Shown here piece by piece: positions 1-9,131 of a stretch of DNA of 64,000 nucleotides. The notes under the pieces are model-generated. The model saw nothing but the letters and a program-made list of their open reading frames with translations, did not search any database and was not told where the DNA came from. The number at the start of each line of letters is the position of its first letter. Position 1 is the first letter of the stretch. The position numbers were made by a program, and so were the translations under genes. This DNA comes from Mucilaginibacter inviolabilis (GTDB lineage: Bacteria; Bacteroidota; Bacteroidia; Sphingobacteriales; Sphingobacteriaceae), in NCBI RefSeq assembly GCF_011089895.1, contig NZ_JAANAT010000001.1:930001-994000 (forward strand), written 5' to 3'.

Positions 1-28
1 AATCTTAAATTAGCGCCACAAAAATAAA

Positions 29-47
29 GATCACTTTGTAGGTGATC
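29..47 (+). promoter_or_regulatory. Small hairpin in the thrS leader
   Basis: A 6-bp perfect stem (GATCAC / GTGATC) with a 7-nt loop lies 40 nt before the thrS start. It has no T-tract on its 3' side, so it is not an obvious terminator. It could be a leader structure of thrS or the edge of an element whose left part lies outside the window. Function is not known. Confidence 0.25.
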
Positions 48-87
48 GGCAAACGTAATTTTATAAAAATTTAAATCATAGTTGTAG

Positions 88-2013
88 ATGATTAGTATTA
101 CACTCCCTGACGGATCCGTTCGCCAGTATGACAAAGGAATTACTTCCGCACAGATCGCACAGTCGATCTCCGAAGGATTAGCACGTAACGTATTAGCCGC
201 CGAAGTTGATGGACAGGTTTGGGATGCCAGCCGCCCCATTGAACAGGACGCGCACGTTAAATTATTAACCTGGAACGATGCTTCGGGTAAATCAACCTTC
301 TGGCATTCATCGGCCCACTTAATGGCCGAAGCACTGGAAGCACTGTACCCGGGCACCAAATTTGGTATCGGTCCGGCTATCGAAACCGGTTTCTATTATG
401 ACGTTGACTTTGGCGACCGTGAATTTTCTTCAGACGAGTTTAAACAGATTGAGGATAAGATCATTGAGCTAGCCAAAACCAAAGAAGAATATATCCGCAA
501 GCCGGTAAGCAAAGCCGACGCGATTGAATATTTTACCGAGAAAGGCGATGAGTATAAGCTTGATCTGATCAAGGATCTGGCTGATGGTTCCATCACTTTT
601 TATACTCAAGGCAACTTTACCGATTTATGCCGTGGGCCGCATATCCCTAACACAGGCTTTATTAAGGCTGTTAAACTGATGAGTGTTGCTGGTGCCTACT
701 GGCGCGGTGATGAAACACGTAAACAGCTTACACGTATTTATGCAGTTACCTTTCCTAAAGCCAGTGAGCTGACCGACTATCTGCACATGATCGAAGAAGC
801 TAAAAAGCGCGATCACCGCAAATTGGGTAAAGAGCTGGAACTGTTCACTTTCTCTGAAAAAGTGGGTATGGGTCTGCCTTTGTGGTTACCAAAAGGTACT
901 GCCTTGCGCGAACGCCTGACTAACTTTTTACAAAAAGCACAGGTTAGGGCAGGGTATGAACAGGTAATTACACCGCACATTGGACATAAAAACCTGTATG
1001 TAACATCAGGTCACTACGAAAAGTATGGCGCCGATTCATTTCAGCCGATAAAAACACCGCAGGAAGGAGAGGAGTTCTTTTTAAAACCAATGAACTGTCC
1101 GCACCATTGCGAAATATACAAAAGTAAGCCTCGCTCCTACAAGGATCTACCGGTTCGTTTGGCAGAGTTTGGTACTGTTTACCGGTACGAACAAAGCGGC
1201 GAGCTGCATGGCTTAACCCGTGTGCGTGGCTTTACCCAGGACGACGCACACTTATTTTGCCGTCCCGATCAGGTAAAAGACGAGTTTAAAAAAGTGATCG
1301 ATCTGGTATTATATGTATTTAAAGCTCTTGGCTTTGAGAACTATACTGCACAGGTGTCACTTCGCGATCCTGAAAATAAAGGAAAATATATCGGTACAGA
1401 TGAAAATTGGGCTTTGGCAGAATCTGCTATCATTGAAGCTGCTGAGGAAAAAGGTTTGATCACTGTACATGAATTGGGTGAGGCCGCTTTTTATGGCCCC
1501 AAGCTTGATTTTATGGTGAAAGATGCCCTGGGGCGTAAATGGCAATTGGGTACCATACAGGTTGATTATAACCTTCCTGAGCGCTTTGAACTGGAGTACA
1601 CTGGCAGTGATAATCAGAAACACCGCCCGGTAATGATCCACAGGGCGCCGTTTGGCTCATTGGAGCGTTTTATAGCGGTACTGATTGAGCATTGTGCTGG
1701 TAATTTCCCGCTTTGGCTATCACCCGAGCAGTTTATTATTTTACCCATATCAGAAAAATTTGAGGAATATGCAAAAAAACTTTCTGATGTGTTAAAAGAT
1801 TCCGATATTTGCGGGCTGATTGATTTTAGAGACGAGAAAATAGGGCGTAAGATACGTGATGCTGAAGTCAAAAAGATCCCTTATATGCTGATTGTGGGTG
1901 AAAAAGAAGCTGCCGAAGGCTTGGTTTCTGTAAGGAAACATGGTCAGGGCGATTTAGGAAGTATGAGCATAGAAGATTTTAAAGAACAAATAACTAAAGA
2001 AATAAAAGTATAA
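88..2013 (+). CDS. thrS: Threonine--tRNA ligase
   Basis: Charges tRNA-Thr with threonine in the cytoplasm. At 641 aa it has the full bacterial architecture: an N-terminal TGS domain (about residues 1-62), the SAD editing domain with the His pair in FWHSSAH (H73, H77), the class II catalytic core with the zinc-ligand region MNCPHHC and motif [12 protein letters not shown], and a C-terminal anticodon-binding domain. The ATG at 88 gives the expected family N-terminus. It is followed one base after its stop by infC and then rpmI and rplT, an order common in bacteria, so the four genes are probably co-transcribed. Confidence 0.97.
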   Translation: MISITLPDGSVRQYDKGITSAQIAQSISEGLARNVLAAEVDGQVWDASRPIEQDAHVKLLTWNDASGKSTFWHSSAHLMAEALEALYPGTKFGIGPAIETGFYYDVDFGDREFSSDEFKQIEDKIIELAKTKEEYIRKPVSKADAIEYFTEKGDEYKLDLIKDLADGSITFYTQGNFTDLCRGPHIPNTGFIKAVKLMSVAGAYWRGDETRKQLTRIYAVTFPKASELTDYLHMIEEAKKRDHRKLGKELELFTFSEKVGMGLPLWLPKGTALRERLTNFLQKAQVRAGYEQVITPHIGHKNLYVTSGHYEKYGADSFQPIKTPQEGEEFFLKPMNCPHHCEIYKSKPRSYKDLPVRLAEFGTVYRYEQSGELHGLTRVRGFTQDDAHLFCRPDQVKDEFKKVIDLVLYVFKALGFENYTAQVSLRDPENKGKYIGTDENWALAESAIIEAAEEKGLITVHELGEAAFYGPKLDFMVKDALGRKWQLGTIQVDYNLPERFELEYTGSDNQKHRPVMIHRAPFGSLERFIAVLIEHCAGNFPLWLSPEQFIILPISEKFEEYAKKLSDVLKDSDICGLIDFRDEKIGRKIRDAEVKKIPYMLIVGEKEAAEGLVSVRKHGQGDLGSMSIEDFKEQITKEIKV

Positions 2014-2014
2014 C

Positions 2015-2581
2015 TTGGCATTAAACAAACCCTTCAATAGAGGACCAAGGCTTCCTTTTAAGAAAAAAGAAGCTGAACACAACATTAATCAATTCATCAG
2101 GGCTCAGGAAGTTCGTCTGGTAGGCGACAATGTTGAGCAGGGAGTTTACTCCTTAAGAGACGCACTGGCCATTGCACAGGAGCAGGAGCTTGACCTGGTT
2201 GAAATATCTCCGAATGCTGTTCCACCGGTTTGTAAAGTAACGGACTATAACAAGTTCATTTACGAACAGAAGAAAAAGCTGAAAGAGATAAAAAACAATG
2301 CCAAGCAAACGGTTATTAAAGAGATCCGTTTCGGACCGAATACCGATGATCATGACTTTGAGTTTAAATTAAAGCATGCCATGAAGTTTTTGGAAGCCGG
2401 AGAAAAGGTGAGAGCCTACGTACACTTTAAAGGCCGTGCCATTGTATACAAAGAACAGGGCGAAATCCTGTTACTGCGTTTTGCACAGGCGTTGGAAGAT
2501 AACGGTAAAGTAGAACAATTACCAAAGCTGGAAGGAAAAAGGATGTTTTTAACCCTGGCTCCCAAAGCAGTTAAAAAGTAA
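2015..2581 (+). CDS. infC: Translation initiation factor IF-3 (TTG start)
   Basis: Binds the 30S subunit and controls start-codon and initiator-tRNA selection. The 188-aa product carries the IF-3 N-domain with [11 protein letters not shown] and the C-domain with [12 protein letters not shown]. An in-frame stop at 2003 and the conserved segment [13 protein letters not shown] leave TTG at 2015 as the only plausible initiator; there is no in-frame ATG early enough and no clear Shine-Dalgarno. infC in Escherichia coli starts with AUU and IF-3 represses its own translation through that rare codon, so a non-AUG start here fits the same logic (inference). It begins one base after the thrS stop. Confidence 0.95.
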   Translation: MALNKPFNRGPRLPFKKKEAEHNINQFIRAQEVRLVGDNVEQGVYSLRDALAIAQEQELDLVEISPNAVPPVCKVTDYNKFIYEQKKKLKEIKNNAKQTVIKEIRFGPNTDDHDFEFKLKHAMKFLEAGEKVRAYVHFKGRAIVYKEQGEILLLRFAQALEDNGKVEQLPKLEGKRMFLTLAPKAVKK

Positions 2582-2675
2582 ATAAAACAGGCTGATGTGT
2601 AAGGTTAAAATGCACAGAGGCAATAAAAGGAAAACGTTGAGAAACGTTAATATCTAAAAACAAATAAATAGAGTT

Positions 2676-2876
2676 ATGCCAAAAATGAAAACCAATTCCA
2701 GTGCAAAAAAGCGTTTTAAGCTTACTGGAACCGGTAAAATCGCAAGAAAAAACGCATACAAAAGCCACATCTTAACTAAGATGTCAACAAAACGTAAGCG
2801 CGCCCTTGGTCACACCAGCTTAGTATCTGATGCTGACATGGGTAACGTTAAACGTATGCTTTGTATCGGAAAGTAA
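2676..2876 (+). CDS. rpmI: 50S ribosomal protein L35
   Basis: Small basic ribosomal protein of 66 aa, the usual L35 length, starting [21 protein letters not shown], which is the family's N-terminal signature. It belongs to the large subunit and lies between infC and rplT as in most bacteria. The 94-nt gap after infC is where L20-mediated autocontrol acts in some bacteria, but I see no strong structure there that would prove it in this organism. Confidence 0.97.
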   Translation: MPKMKTNSSAKKRFKLTGTGKIARKNAYKSHILTKMSTKRKRALGHTSLVSDADMGNVKRMLCIGK

Positions 2877-2953
2877 TTCACAAATTTTTTAACCAGGTAT
2901 TAGAGTTTTAAGTTCTGTTATAAAGCAGGCACTCACTACCAAAATCAAACAAG

Positions 2954-3298
2954 ATGCCACGTTCAGTTAACGCAGTAGCGTCGAGAAGACGCAGAAAAAG
3001 GATCATGAACCTCGCCAAAGGTTATTGGGGTTCACGTAGCAAGGTTTACACCATTGCAAAAAACACAGTTGAAAAAGGTTTACAGTACGCTTATCGTGAC
3101 CGTAAAACCAAAAAAAGAGAGTTCAGAGCTTTATGGATACAGCGTATTAACGCAGGTGCCCGTCAGCACGGAATTTCTTACTCTCAATTAATAGGTAAAT
3201 TAGCAGCAAAAGAAATCGGCTTAAACCGTAAAGTATTAGCTGATTTAGCGATGAATCATCCTGATGCTTTCAAAGCCGTAATTGATGCAGTAAAATAA
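2954..3298 (+). CDS. rplT: 50S ribosomal protein L20
   Basis: Primary rRNA-binding protein of the large subunit, 114 aa, a normal length. It begins [24 protein letters not shown], with the long basic N-terminal arm typical of L20, and has the conserved core [20 protein letters not shown]. It is the last gene of the thrS-infC-rpmI-rplT unit; two hairpins follow the stop within 3 nt and 34 nt. Confidence 0.97.
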   Translation: MPRSVNAVASRRRRKRIMNLAKGYWGSRSKVYTIAKNTVEKGLQYAYRDRKTKKREFRALWIQRINAGARQHGISYSQLIGKLAAKEIGLNRKVLADLAMNHPDAFKAVIDAVK

Positions 3299-3300
3299 TA

Positions 3301-3369
3301 TAAAATACTAATCATTAGTATTTTACAAAAAACAAGAGAGGCCGCAATTTGCGGCCTCTCTTGTTTTTT
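3301..3369 (+). terminator. Double hairpin terminator after rplT
   Basis: Two hairpins stand in series. The first (3301-3325) is AT-only: 11-bp arms TAAAATACTAA / TTAGTATTTTA around TCA, directly after the rplT stop. The second (3332-3364) has a 14-bp GC-rich perfect stem (ACAAGAGAGGCCGC) with a 5-nt loop, flanked by A and T runs on both sides. The second is a typical bidirectional intrinsic terminator serving rplT and the opposing gene at 3378; the role of the first is unclear. Confidence 0.85.
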
Positions 3370-3377
3370 GTATCTGA

Positions 3378-4112
3378 TTAAAGTATAATCACTGTTGGGG
3401 TAAATTCCTCACTGTCATTATCAATATCCATGTACTGTTTAAAGTTCTGTACATCTTTATCAACCATCCTCTTAAATACCGGGTTTAGTAATTTAGCCAC
3501 GCCAGTACCTAAGCCTCCAGCAGGAGGTTGATAACTAACAACGATGTCAACAATAGTACCTTTGCCATCCAGCGTATCCTGAAAACGCACTTTACCGGCA
3601 TTGTTGATCATCGAATCGGGTAGAGAACTCCAGCCTATCATTTCATTCGGTTCGTCCTTTACAATTTCGGCATGCCAGCTCACTGTTGCAACCTCTGCCG
3701 GAAGCTTTAAAACCCAGTAAGAGTAGGTGGAGTCGATCATTTCAACACTTTCCAGGTGCTTCATAAATAGTGGCAAATTATCCAGCTTACGCCAAAAGTT
3801 ATACACTTTATGACGAGGTTTGTTTACTGTAAATGACGAACGGATATTGATATTAACCGGGTTGGTTGAAAGTTTACCTATACGTTTATACAATTCACAA
3901 TGTCCTGTGATTCCGCGGTTTAACAGGTAACCGCCGGCACCTAATTTAATAATACTGCCTATCGGGTTGGAAAAAATGTTTTTAAATCCGGATAACCCTA
4001 ATTTTACACCCCCAATAATAGAAGTATAACGCTCGGGCCATTTTAAGTTTATGCGATTGTCTCCATAAAGTACAGGGAAATTATCAGTATATTTTATAAT
4101 TGTAGTAGCCAT
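3378..4112 (-). CDS. SRPBCC (START-like) family protein
   Basis: A 244-aa protein. Residues about 35-70 form a glycine-rich hydrophobic stretch that could be one or two short membrane segments. From about residue 90 onward it has the pattern of the SRPBCC/polyketide-cyclase-like fold: SSFTVNKPRHKVYNFWRKLDNLPLFMKHLESVEM followed by WHAEIVKDEPNEMIGWSSLP and a C-terminal amphipathic helix. These proteins bind hydrophobic ligands in a deep cavity; the ligand here cannot be inferred. It stands alone, convergent with the ribosomal operon. Confidence 0.8.
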   Translation of the reverse strand: MATTIIKYTDNFPVLYGDNRINLKWPERYTSIIGGVKLGLSGFKNIFSNPIGSIIKLGAGGYLLNRGITGHCELYKRIGKLSTNPVNINIRSSFTVNKPRHKVYNFWRKLDNLPLFMKHLESVEMIDSTYSYWVLKLPAEVATVSWHAEIVKDEPNEMIGWSSLPDSMINNAGKVRFQDTLDGKGTIVDIVVSYQPPAGGLGTGVAKLLNPVFKRMVDKDVQNFKQYMDIDNDSEEFTPTVIIL

Positions 4113-4177
4113 AGTATTGTTTAAACGATTGTAAAATTTAAACAGTACACTCTAATCTAAGTTTTTTTAAAATGAAG

Positions 4178-5437
4178 TTATTTTACCTGAACGTAATTAA
4201 ATTTAAATTGAGTTAAGTTTGATTGATACTTTTTAGGCCTTTTTAATTCATATTGATAAATGACTTGTCCCAGGTTTTTTAAAAATGGAAGGCAAACCGT
4301 AGCATATTCATATTTATTATCGTTGTAAACACCATCTTCATTTGATTGCACTACAGCTGTAAGTAAAAATTCTACGTTATGTTTAAAATCAACAATGTAA
4401 GCGTTATCAATATCATATCCATAGCTGTCGCCCACTTTGTTAAATATTCTGATGTTAGGTTCAATTGCAGCTGTACTGTCAGCCCCATAGTATAAAAACT
4501 TGCAGTAAGCTGGAAAATATTCAGGTCGGGTATAAGTAGGTTTTACGTTTTCGGTAGGGAATTTACTCATATAGCGATATATAAAAGCGTAATCAGCAGC
4601 AGTTAGGTTGTACCGCTGATCTGCTGGAAATGTTTGCGGAAAAAGTAGCCTTTTTAAAACCTGCTGCTGATCGTAAATGGAGTATACATTCTTTTCGCTC
4701 AGATTAAATGGCTTATTTACCAGACGGTCACTGCTGTCCAGATAAGCTTTGCCCATGATCATATTATCCAGATGCATTGGGTAATTCAAGCTATCATATA
4801 AAGCTTTTTTATAATAAATTGCCTTATCCCCATTGTAAAAGGTGACTGGATTGGTGTGCCTGGTGCTTTCACCGGCATCACCCACGGCCAGTCGGCCCAC
4901 AATACGGGTGTGATATAACTGATATTTTTTTAGTTTACGATTAATCTCTTCACGGCCAACAAATTCATACAACCGATTGAAGGCATCATTATCGCTCACC
5001 AATAATATCTTTTTGATGTAATTCTCGATGCTTGGTAATCCGTTAGCTGACGAGGTATCCGCTTTTACTTTGGTCTGTTTGGCAAAGGCGCTGTCGGTGA
5101 TCATCACAGACTTTCGGGTTAATCCGTGAATGTGCAGCTCATGCAGTTTTTCCAGTGCAAAAATAGCTGTCGGCAGCTTAACTGTGCTTGCAGGATAGAA
5201 ATAATGCTGAGCATTTAAATGATAACTGTACGATTTAAAGTGCGGTACATTATTTTTATCCCGGTCGATTTGTGTATAAAGTATTTGCACCTCATTTTGG
5301 GTAGGGTGATTCAATATTCCACTAAATAGCTCCGGATGACTTTGTAAAAGTCCTTTTAAGAAAATGGTATCGGGTTGTTGGGCGAAGCAGGGAATAATAC
5401 CGGTTGTGAGTAACAGAAGTGTAACATACAATTTCAT
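4178..5437 (-). CDS. Secreted serine hydrolase, class A beta-lactamase/PBP-like
   Basis: A 419-aa protein with a signal peptide (hydrophobic residues 3-15, cleavage probably after CFAQ). Active-site motifs of the serine beta-lactamase/PBP fold are visible: SxxK as S84-T-V-K87 in PASTVKLPTAI, SDN at 148-150 in LLVSDNDAFNRL, and a KxG-like KVG near the C-terminus. It is longer than classic class A beta-lactamases (about 290 aa) because of insertions, so it is better called a periplasmic serine hydrolase than an antibiotic-resistance enzyme. It is transcribed divergently from the TonB receptor across only 82 bp. Confidence 0.82.
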   Translation of the reverse strand: MKLYVTLLLLTTGIIPCFAQQPDTIFLKGLLQSHPELFSGILNHPTQNEVQILYTQIDRDKNNVPHFKSYSYHLNAQHYFYPASTVKLPTAIFALEKLHELHIHGLTRKSVMITDSAFAKQTKVKADTSSANGLPSIENYIKKILLVSDNDAFNRLYEFVGREEINRKLKKYQLYHTRIVGRLAVGDAGESTRHTNPVTFYNGDKAIYYKKALYDSLNYPMHLDNMIMGKAYLDSSDRLVNKPFNLSEKNVYSIYDQQQVLKRLLFPQTFPADQRYNLTAADYAFIYRYMSKFPTENVKPTYTRPEYFPAYCKFLYYGADSTAAIEPNIRIFNKVGDSYGYDIDNAYIVDFKHNVEFLLTAVVQSNEDGVYNDNKYEYATVCLPFLKNLGQVIYQYELKRPKKYQSNLTQFKFNYVQVK

Positions 5438-5461
5438 TATTATAAATATACAGATTGTTAC

Positions 5462-5491
5462 TTGTGGTTGTTAGTACTTAAAGTACTTTTG
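5462..5491 (+). promoter_or_regulatory. Candidate Bacteroidota promoter of the TonB receptor gene
   Basis: A -7 box TACTTTTG (5484-5491) matches TAnnTTTG, with TTG at 5462-5464 placed 19 nt upstream as a -33 element. The expected start of transcription is near 5496, giving a leader of about 24 nt. The palindrome GTACTTAAAGTAC overlaps the box and could be an operator. Confidence 0.5.
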
Positions 5492-5519
5492 TCGATACTC
5501 CCGATTTTAATAACACTAT

Positions 5520-7472
5520 ATGGAAAAAAAGTACCTTAAATTTATTTTTGGATTCGGACTACTACAAACTTGTTTAATTATTACATCTGTGCAAGCACAG
5601 GATACTACACGTTTGCTAAATAACGTAGTGGTTACAGCTACACGCTCACCAAAAAAACTATCTGATATTGGCAGAGTAGTTACGGTGATATCTGCCGAGC
5701 AAATCAGCCGCTCTCAGGGAAAAACCTTGCCGCAGTTGCTAAATACTGTTCCTGGACTAACATTTTCCGGAGCTCAGAATGCCCCGGGTATTGCTACCTC
5801 TATTTTTCTACGCGGCGCATCTACGGGAAATACCCTCATATTGATTGACGGGTTTCCGGTAAACAACGCCTCTGCCATAGACGGTAGTTATGATCTGAAT
5901 GCTTTTTCACTGGATATGATAGATCATATCGAGATTTTAAAGGGGAGCGGATCAACCCTGTATGGCTCGGATGCTGTAGCTGGTGTTATTAATATCATTA
6001 CTAAAAAAGGAAAGGGGCAAGCACTTAAGGGGAGCCTGCAGCTAATAGGAGGCAGCTACAATACTTTCAAAGAGTCGGCTTCTTTAAATGGAACCGTAAG
6101 CAAAACGGGAGTGGCTGTAAATATTTCTAATTCAGATTCCAGGGGTTTTGCTGCTGCTACGGATACAACAGGTAAAGGCAATTTTAAAAAAGATGGCTTT
6201 CATCAACGTTCGGCCAGTGTAAATATCAGTCAGGCGGTTTCAAAAAAATTCAGTCTGAACGGAAACCTCCAAACCAGTTATACATCTGGTAATTTACCAT
6301 ACGGGGCATTTACTGACGATCAGAATTACACCTATAATAATACATTTCTATTTGGTGGTTTAGGAGCAAAATTAATATTACCGAAAGGGACACTGAATTT
6401 CAATGTTTCGCAAAACACAGTTTGGAATAATTTTAAAAATCTACCTACCGATAATGATTCTACCCATCAGGTAACTAAAAACATAGGGCGCATTACTAAT
6501 GCAGAAGTTGTTTTAAATCAGGAATTGGGTAAATATTTTGATATTACCAGTGGGGTAAGTTTTAAATATAGCAACACCACCCAATATAGTTTATATGAAT
6601 CAACAGGTTATCACCCAGGAGCCAGCACCATTGCTGATGATTTAGCTCATAATAATATATTCAGCGCTTACACTTCTTTATTTTTTAAGGATGATATTTT
6701 CCACATGGAATTAGGAGGTAGATATAACCACCATAGTACTTACGGCGATAATTTCACCTATACTATCAACCCCTCCTTGTTCCTGGCCGATCAGTTTAAA
6801 ATTTTCGGTTCAATAGCGTCAGCCTACAAATCGCCGTCATTGTATCAATTATATTCTCAGTATGGTAATGTAAAATTGAAACCTGAAACCACTACCTCAT
6901 ATGAAGCTGGCTTTGACTGGGAGATTATCAAAGGCGCTTTGACATTTAATACCCAATTTTATAAACGGAATGCTAAGGATGTGATCTATTTCTTTACGGA
7001 ATCGGTTTCTCCTTTTGCGTCTTTTTACCAGAACGGTCAGTTTCAGAAAGATAAAGGTTTTGAGAGTGAGTTAAATTATCATTCTGATAAACTTACAGCT
7101 TCGGCCTATTATGCTTATGTTACGGGTAAATTAACCGATGAAAAAGGTGTACAAACGGCCAATCTTTACCGCCGGCCAAAAAGCACATTCGGATTGAATT
7201 TTAACTATCAGGTTATTGATGATTTTTCAGTTGGGGTGAATTATAAATATACCGGTAACCGCACCGATCAAAACTTTGCAACTTTTCCATCTACTGTAGT
7301 TACGCTGAAACATTATAACCTGGCCGACTTACACCTGGAACTGAAGGCCACCAGGAACCTGCGTGTATTCGGCGACCTAAATAACGTACTGGATCAAAAA
7401 TATACCGATTGGCTGGGTTACAATACCATGGGTATCAACTTCATGCTTGGGGCTAAATACCAGTTTAATTAA
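5520..7472 (+). CDS. TonB-dependent outer membrane receptor, BtuB-like
   Basis: A 650-aa outer-membrane transporter. Residues 1-26 are a signal peptide ending VQAQ; a TonB box (NNVVVTATR) follows at about 35-43; the plug domain contains the conserved blocks FLRGASTGNTLILIDGFPV and ILKGSGSTLYGSDAVAGVINI; the rest is a 22-strand-barrel type region ending in F-N. It resembles the cobalamin/small-substrate class rather than SusC, having no N-terminal carboxypeptidase-like domain and no SusD partner. No cobalamin riboswitch fits in the 82-bp upstream gap, so the substrate remains open. The downstream membrane gene may be its inner-membrane partner. Confidence 0.9.
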   Translation: MEKKYLKFIFGFGLLQTCLIITSVQAQDTTRLLNNVVVTATRSPKKLSDIGRVVTVISAEQISRSQGKTLPQLLNTVPGLTFSGAQNAPGIATSIFLRGASTGNTLILIDGFPVNNASAIDGSYDLNAFSLDMIDHIEILKGSGSTLYGSDAVAGVINIITKKGKGQALKGSLQLIGGSYNTFKESASLNGTVSKTGVAVNISNSDSRGFAAATDTTGKGNFKKDGFHQRSASVNISQAVSKKFSLNGNLQTSYTSGNLPYGAFTDDQNYTYNNTFLFGGLGAKLILPKGTLNFNVSQNTVWNNFKNLPTDNDSTHQVTKNIGRITNAEVVLNQELGKYFDITSGVSFKYSNTTQYSLYESTGYHPGASTIADDLAHNNIFSAYTSLFFKDDIFHMELGGRYNHHSTYGDNFTYTINPSLFLADQFKIFGSIASAYKSPSLYQLYSQYGNVKLKPETTTSYEAGFDWEIIKGALTFNTQFYKRNAKDVIYFFTESVSPFASFYQNGQFQKDKGFESELNYHSDKLTASAYYAYVTGKLTDEKGVQTANLYRRPKSTFGLNFNYQVIDDFSVGVNYKYTGNRTDQNFATFPSTVVTLKHYNLADLHLELKATRNLRVFGDLNNVLDQKYTDWLGYNTMGINFMLGAKYQFN

Positions 7473-7524
7473 CGGCTTTTTATTTAATACATTTATAAGT
7501 AATTTTACTGCACAAATTTTGATC

Positions 7525-8088
7525 ATGAACTCAAAAGATAATACTACACGCAACATCGTATTGATACTGATGATTGTTGTGGCAGCTGCTTTCAGGTTGC
7601 TGGCTTTTAAATATAAAGAACTAAGCAATTTTAACCCGGTAGGCGCCATTGCTATATTTGGCGGTGTGTATTTTGCCGATAAATGGAAAAGCTACCTTAC
7701 TGTATTACTGGCCCTGTTTGGTACAGACATTATCCTGAATTACTTCTACTTTCATAAATTAACTTTATGGTATAGTGGTGCTGAATGGACATACCTGGCC
7801 TTTATTTTAATGATCCTGGTAGGTAGTTTGATTAAAAAGGTAAACGTATGGAATGTGGTTTTAGCTTCAGTAGCTTCTGTATTGATACATTGGTTACTGA
7901 CCGATTTGCCCGGTACATTGTATCCGCACACTTTAGCCGGTTATCGTACATCCTTGGTAAATGCTATTCCGTTTGAATATAACATGATCTATGGTAATTT
8001 AGTGTTTGGCTTCATCTTGTTTGGCGGTTTTGAACTGGCCAAAACCAAATACACCTTTTTACGCACCAAAAAACAACTGGCACTTTAA
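7525..8088 (+). CDS. DUF6580-like integral membrane protein
   Basis: A 187-aa hydrophobic protein with about five predicted membrane helices (for example IVLILMIVVAAAFRLLAF and WTYLAFILMILVGSLI). The pattern NFNPVGAIAIFGGVYF, then YLTVLLALFGTDIILN, resembles DUF6580 putative transport proteins, which look like S-components of vitamin importers. An in-frame ATG at 7447 exists but overlaps the receptor gene, so I prefer ATG 7525, 52 nt after the receptor stop. Adjacency suggests a two-gene uptake unit: outer-membrane receptor plus inner-membrane permease (inference). Confidence 0.75.
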   Translation: MNSKDNTTRNIVLILMIVVAAAFRLLAFKYKELSNFNPVGAIAIFGGVYFADKWKSYLTVLLALFGTDIILNYFYFHKLTLWYSGAEWTYLAFILMILVGSLIKKVNVWNVVLASVASVLIHWLLTDLPGTLYPHTLAGYRTSLVNAIPFEYNMIYGNLVFGFILFGGFELAKTKYTFLRTKKQLAL

Positions 8089-8106
8089 GCTAACTCAAGA
8101 ATATAG

Positions 8107-8139
8107 AAAAGCGATTTGCCATCAGGGCAGGTCGCTTTT
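8107..8139 (+). terminator. Intrinsic terminator
   Basis: A hairpin with outer stem AAAAGCGA / TCGCTTTT, two G-T wobbles, inner stem TGCC / GGCA and a 5-nt loop runs directly into a T-tract. It ends the TonB receptor/DUF6580 unit before cobB. Confidence 0.88.
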
Positions 8140-8168
8140 TTTATGGATATATAATTTCAGATACCTAT

Positions 8169-8858
8169 ATGAAAAAACTGGTAGTATTAACAGGCGCTGG
8201 TATTAGCGCTGAAAGCGGTTTAAAGACCTTCAGAGACAGCGACGGACTGTGGGAGGGTTACAATATAGAAGATGTGGCTACACCGCAGGCATGGCAGCGT
8301 AATCCGGCCATGGTACAGCAGTTTTATAATGAACGTCGCAAAACGGTACTGGAAGCCGAACCCAACGCGGCTCATTACGCATTGGCACAGCTCGAAGAAA
8401 AATACCAGGTCACCATCATTACTCAAAACATTGATGATCTGCATGAACGTGCAGGTTCAACCCATGTAATGCATCTGCACGGTATTATCACCCGCTCGCA
8501 GTCAAGTATCGATCCTGAGCTTACTTATCCTATTGACGGCTGGGAGATCAGAATGGATGAAGTATGCGAATTAGGTTCGCCCTTGCGAGCCCATGTGGTT
8601 TGGTTTGGGGAGGATGTACCCATGATAGGTCCAGCGGCGCATATTTGTGCCAATGCGGACATTTTTATACTCGTAGGCTCATCTTTGGCCGTATACCCGG
8701 CTGCCGGACTGATCAGTTATGTAAGACCGGAAATCCCAAGGTATATTATCGATCCTAAAATACCGGATGTAAGTGTGCGGGGCCAATTGATCAAAATACA
8801 GGAGAGGGCTACAGTGGGCGTTCCCGCATTAGTTGATCAGCTTCTGAAAGATCAGTAG
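8169..8858 (+). CDS. cobB: SIR2-family NAD-dependent protein deacylase, zinc site lost
   Basis: Removes acyl groups from lysines using NAD. The 229-aa protein shows the NAD-binding motif GAGISAESGLKTFR (9-22), TQNIDDLHERAG (85-96) and the catalytic His of HLHG (H104). Tyr53 and Arg56 in FYNERR match the Tyr/Arg pair that makes SIRT5 and E. coli CobB prefer succinyl- and malonyl-lysine. The two CxxC zinc knuckles expected after HLHG are absent: the segment to VVWFGEDVP holds a single Cys, so a structural zinc cannot be bound in the usual way. It is transcribed alone, after a terminator. Confidence 0.92.
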   Translation: MKKLVVLTGAGISAESGLKTFRDSDGLWEGYNIEDVATPQAWQRNPAMVQQFYNERRKTVLEAEPNAAHYALAQLEEKYQVTIITQNIDDLHERAGSTHVMHLHGIITRSQSSIDPELTYPIDGWEIRMDEVCELGSPLRAHVVWFGEDVPMIGPAAHICANADIFILVGSSLAVYPAAGLISYVRPEIPRYIIDPKIPDVSVRGQLIKIQERATVGVPALVDQLLKDQ

Positions 8859-8903
8859 TTCAAGAGGTAGGGCATGATCCCTGAACAGGCGGGGAGTTTT
8901 ATT

Positions 8904-9027
8904 ATAAAAAGTGGGTTTACATGGGTTTACACTTTTTATGGTTTAAATTGATGTATTTAATTGATAGTCAAATAGTTAAATTGAATACATGCCGATAAAG
9001 TGAGTTTACATGTAAACCCACTTTATC
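8904..9027. repeat. Three adjacent inverted repeats downstream of cobB
   Basis: Three hairpin-forming units follow one another: 8904-8939 (perfect 10-bp arms ATAAAAAGTG / CACTTTTTAT), 8951-8990 (12-bp arms, one mismatch, ATGTATTTAATT) and 8994-9027 (17-bp arms with one mismatch, almost a pure palindrome). The first and third share the sequence GTGGGTTTACATG in related form. The first could terminate cobB. The rest of 8859-9131 holds no gene that I can see. Confidence 0.7.
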
Positions 9028-9102
9028 AGGCGAGAGAGCCTATGCAAACTTTAACGGCTCCCTTGAAATGATGATTGAAATTAGACTGTCTTTTCTTAAA
9101 TA

Positions 9103-9129
9103 CTAATTCACTAAATCAATAATTCAAAT
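9103..9129. repeat. Single arm of the AATTAGTGA-word repeat
   Basis: The stretch contains TAATTCACTAAATCAATAAT, the same word-built sequence that forms the right arm of inverted repeats at 14609, 42852 and 49990. No partner arm lies nearby; the nearest one in opposite orientation is at 10318. It sits 3-30 nt before the next start codon. Confidence 0.65.
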
Positions 9130-9131
9130 TA

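Noticed and set aside
1..87. Looked for a T-box or tRNA-like leader before thrS
   Set aside because: Only a 6-bp hairpin is seen; no T-box sequence, and T-boxes are not expected in Bacteroidota.
4178..5437. Calling the serine hydrolase a beta-lactamase resistance gene
   Set aside because: SxxK and SDN are shared by PBPs and other serine hydrolases; length and insertions do not match a standard class A enzyme.
5438..5519. Looked for a cobalamin riboswitch before the BtuB-like receptor
   Set aside because: The gap is only 82 bp and lacks the B12-box GCCACTG-type core.
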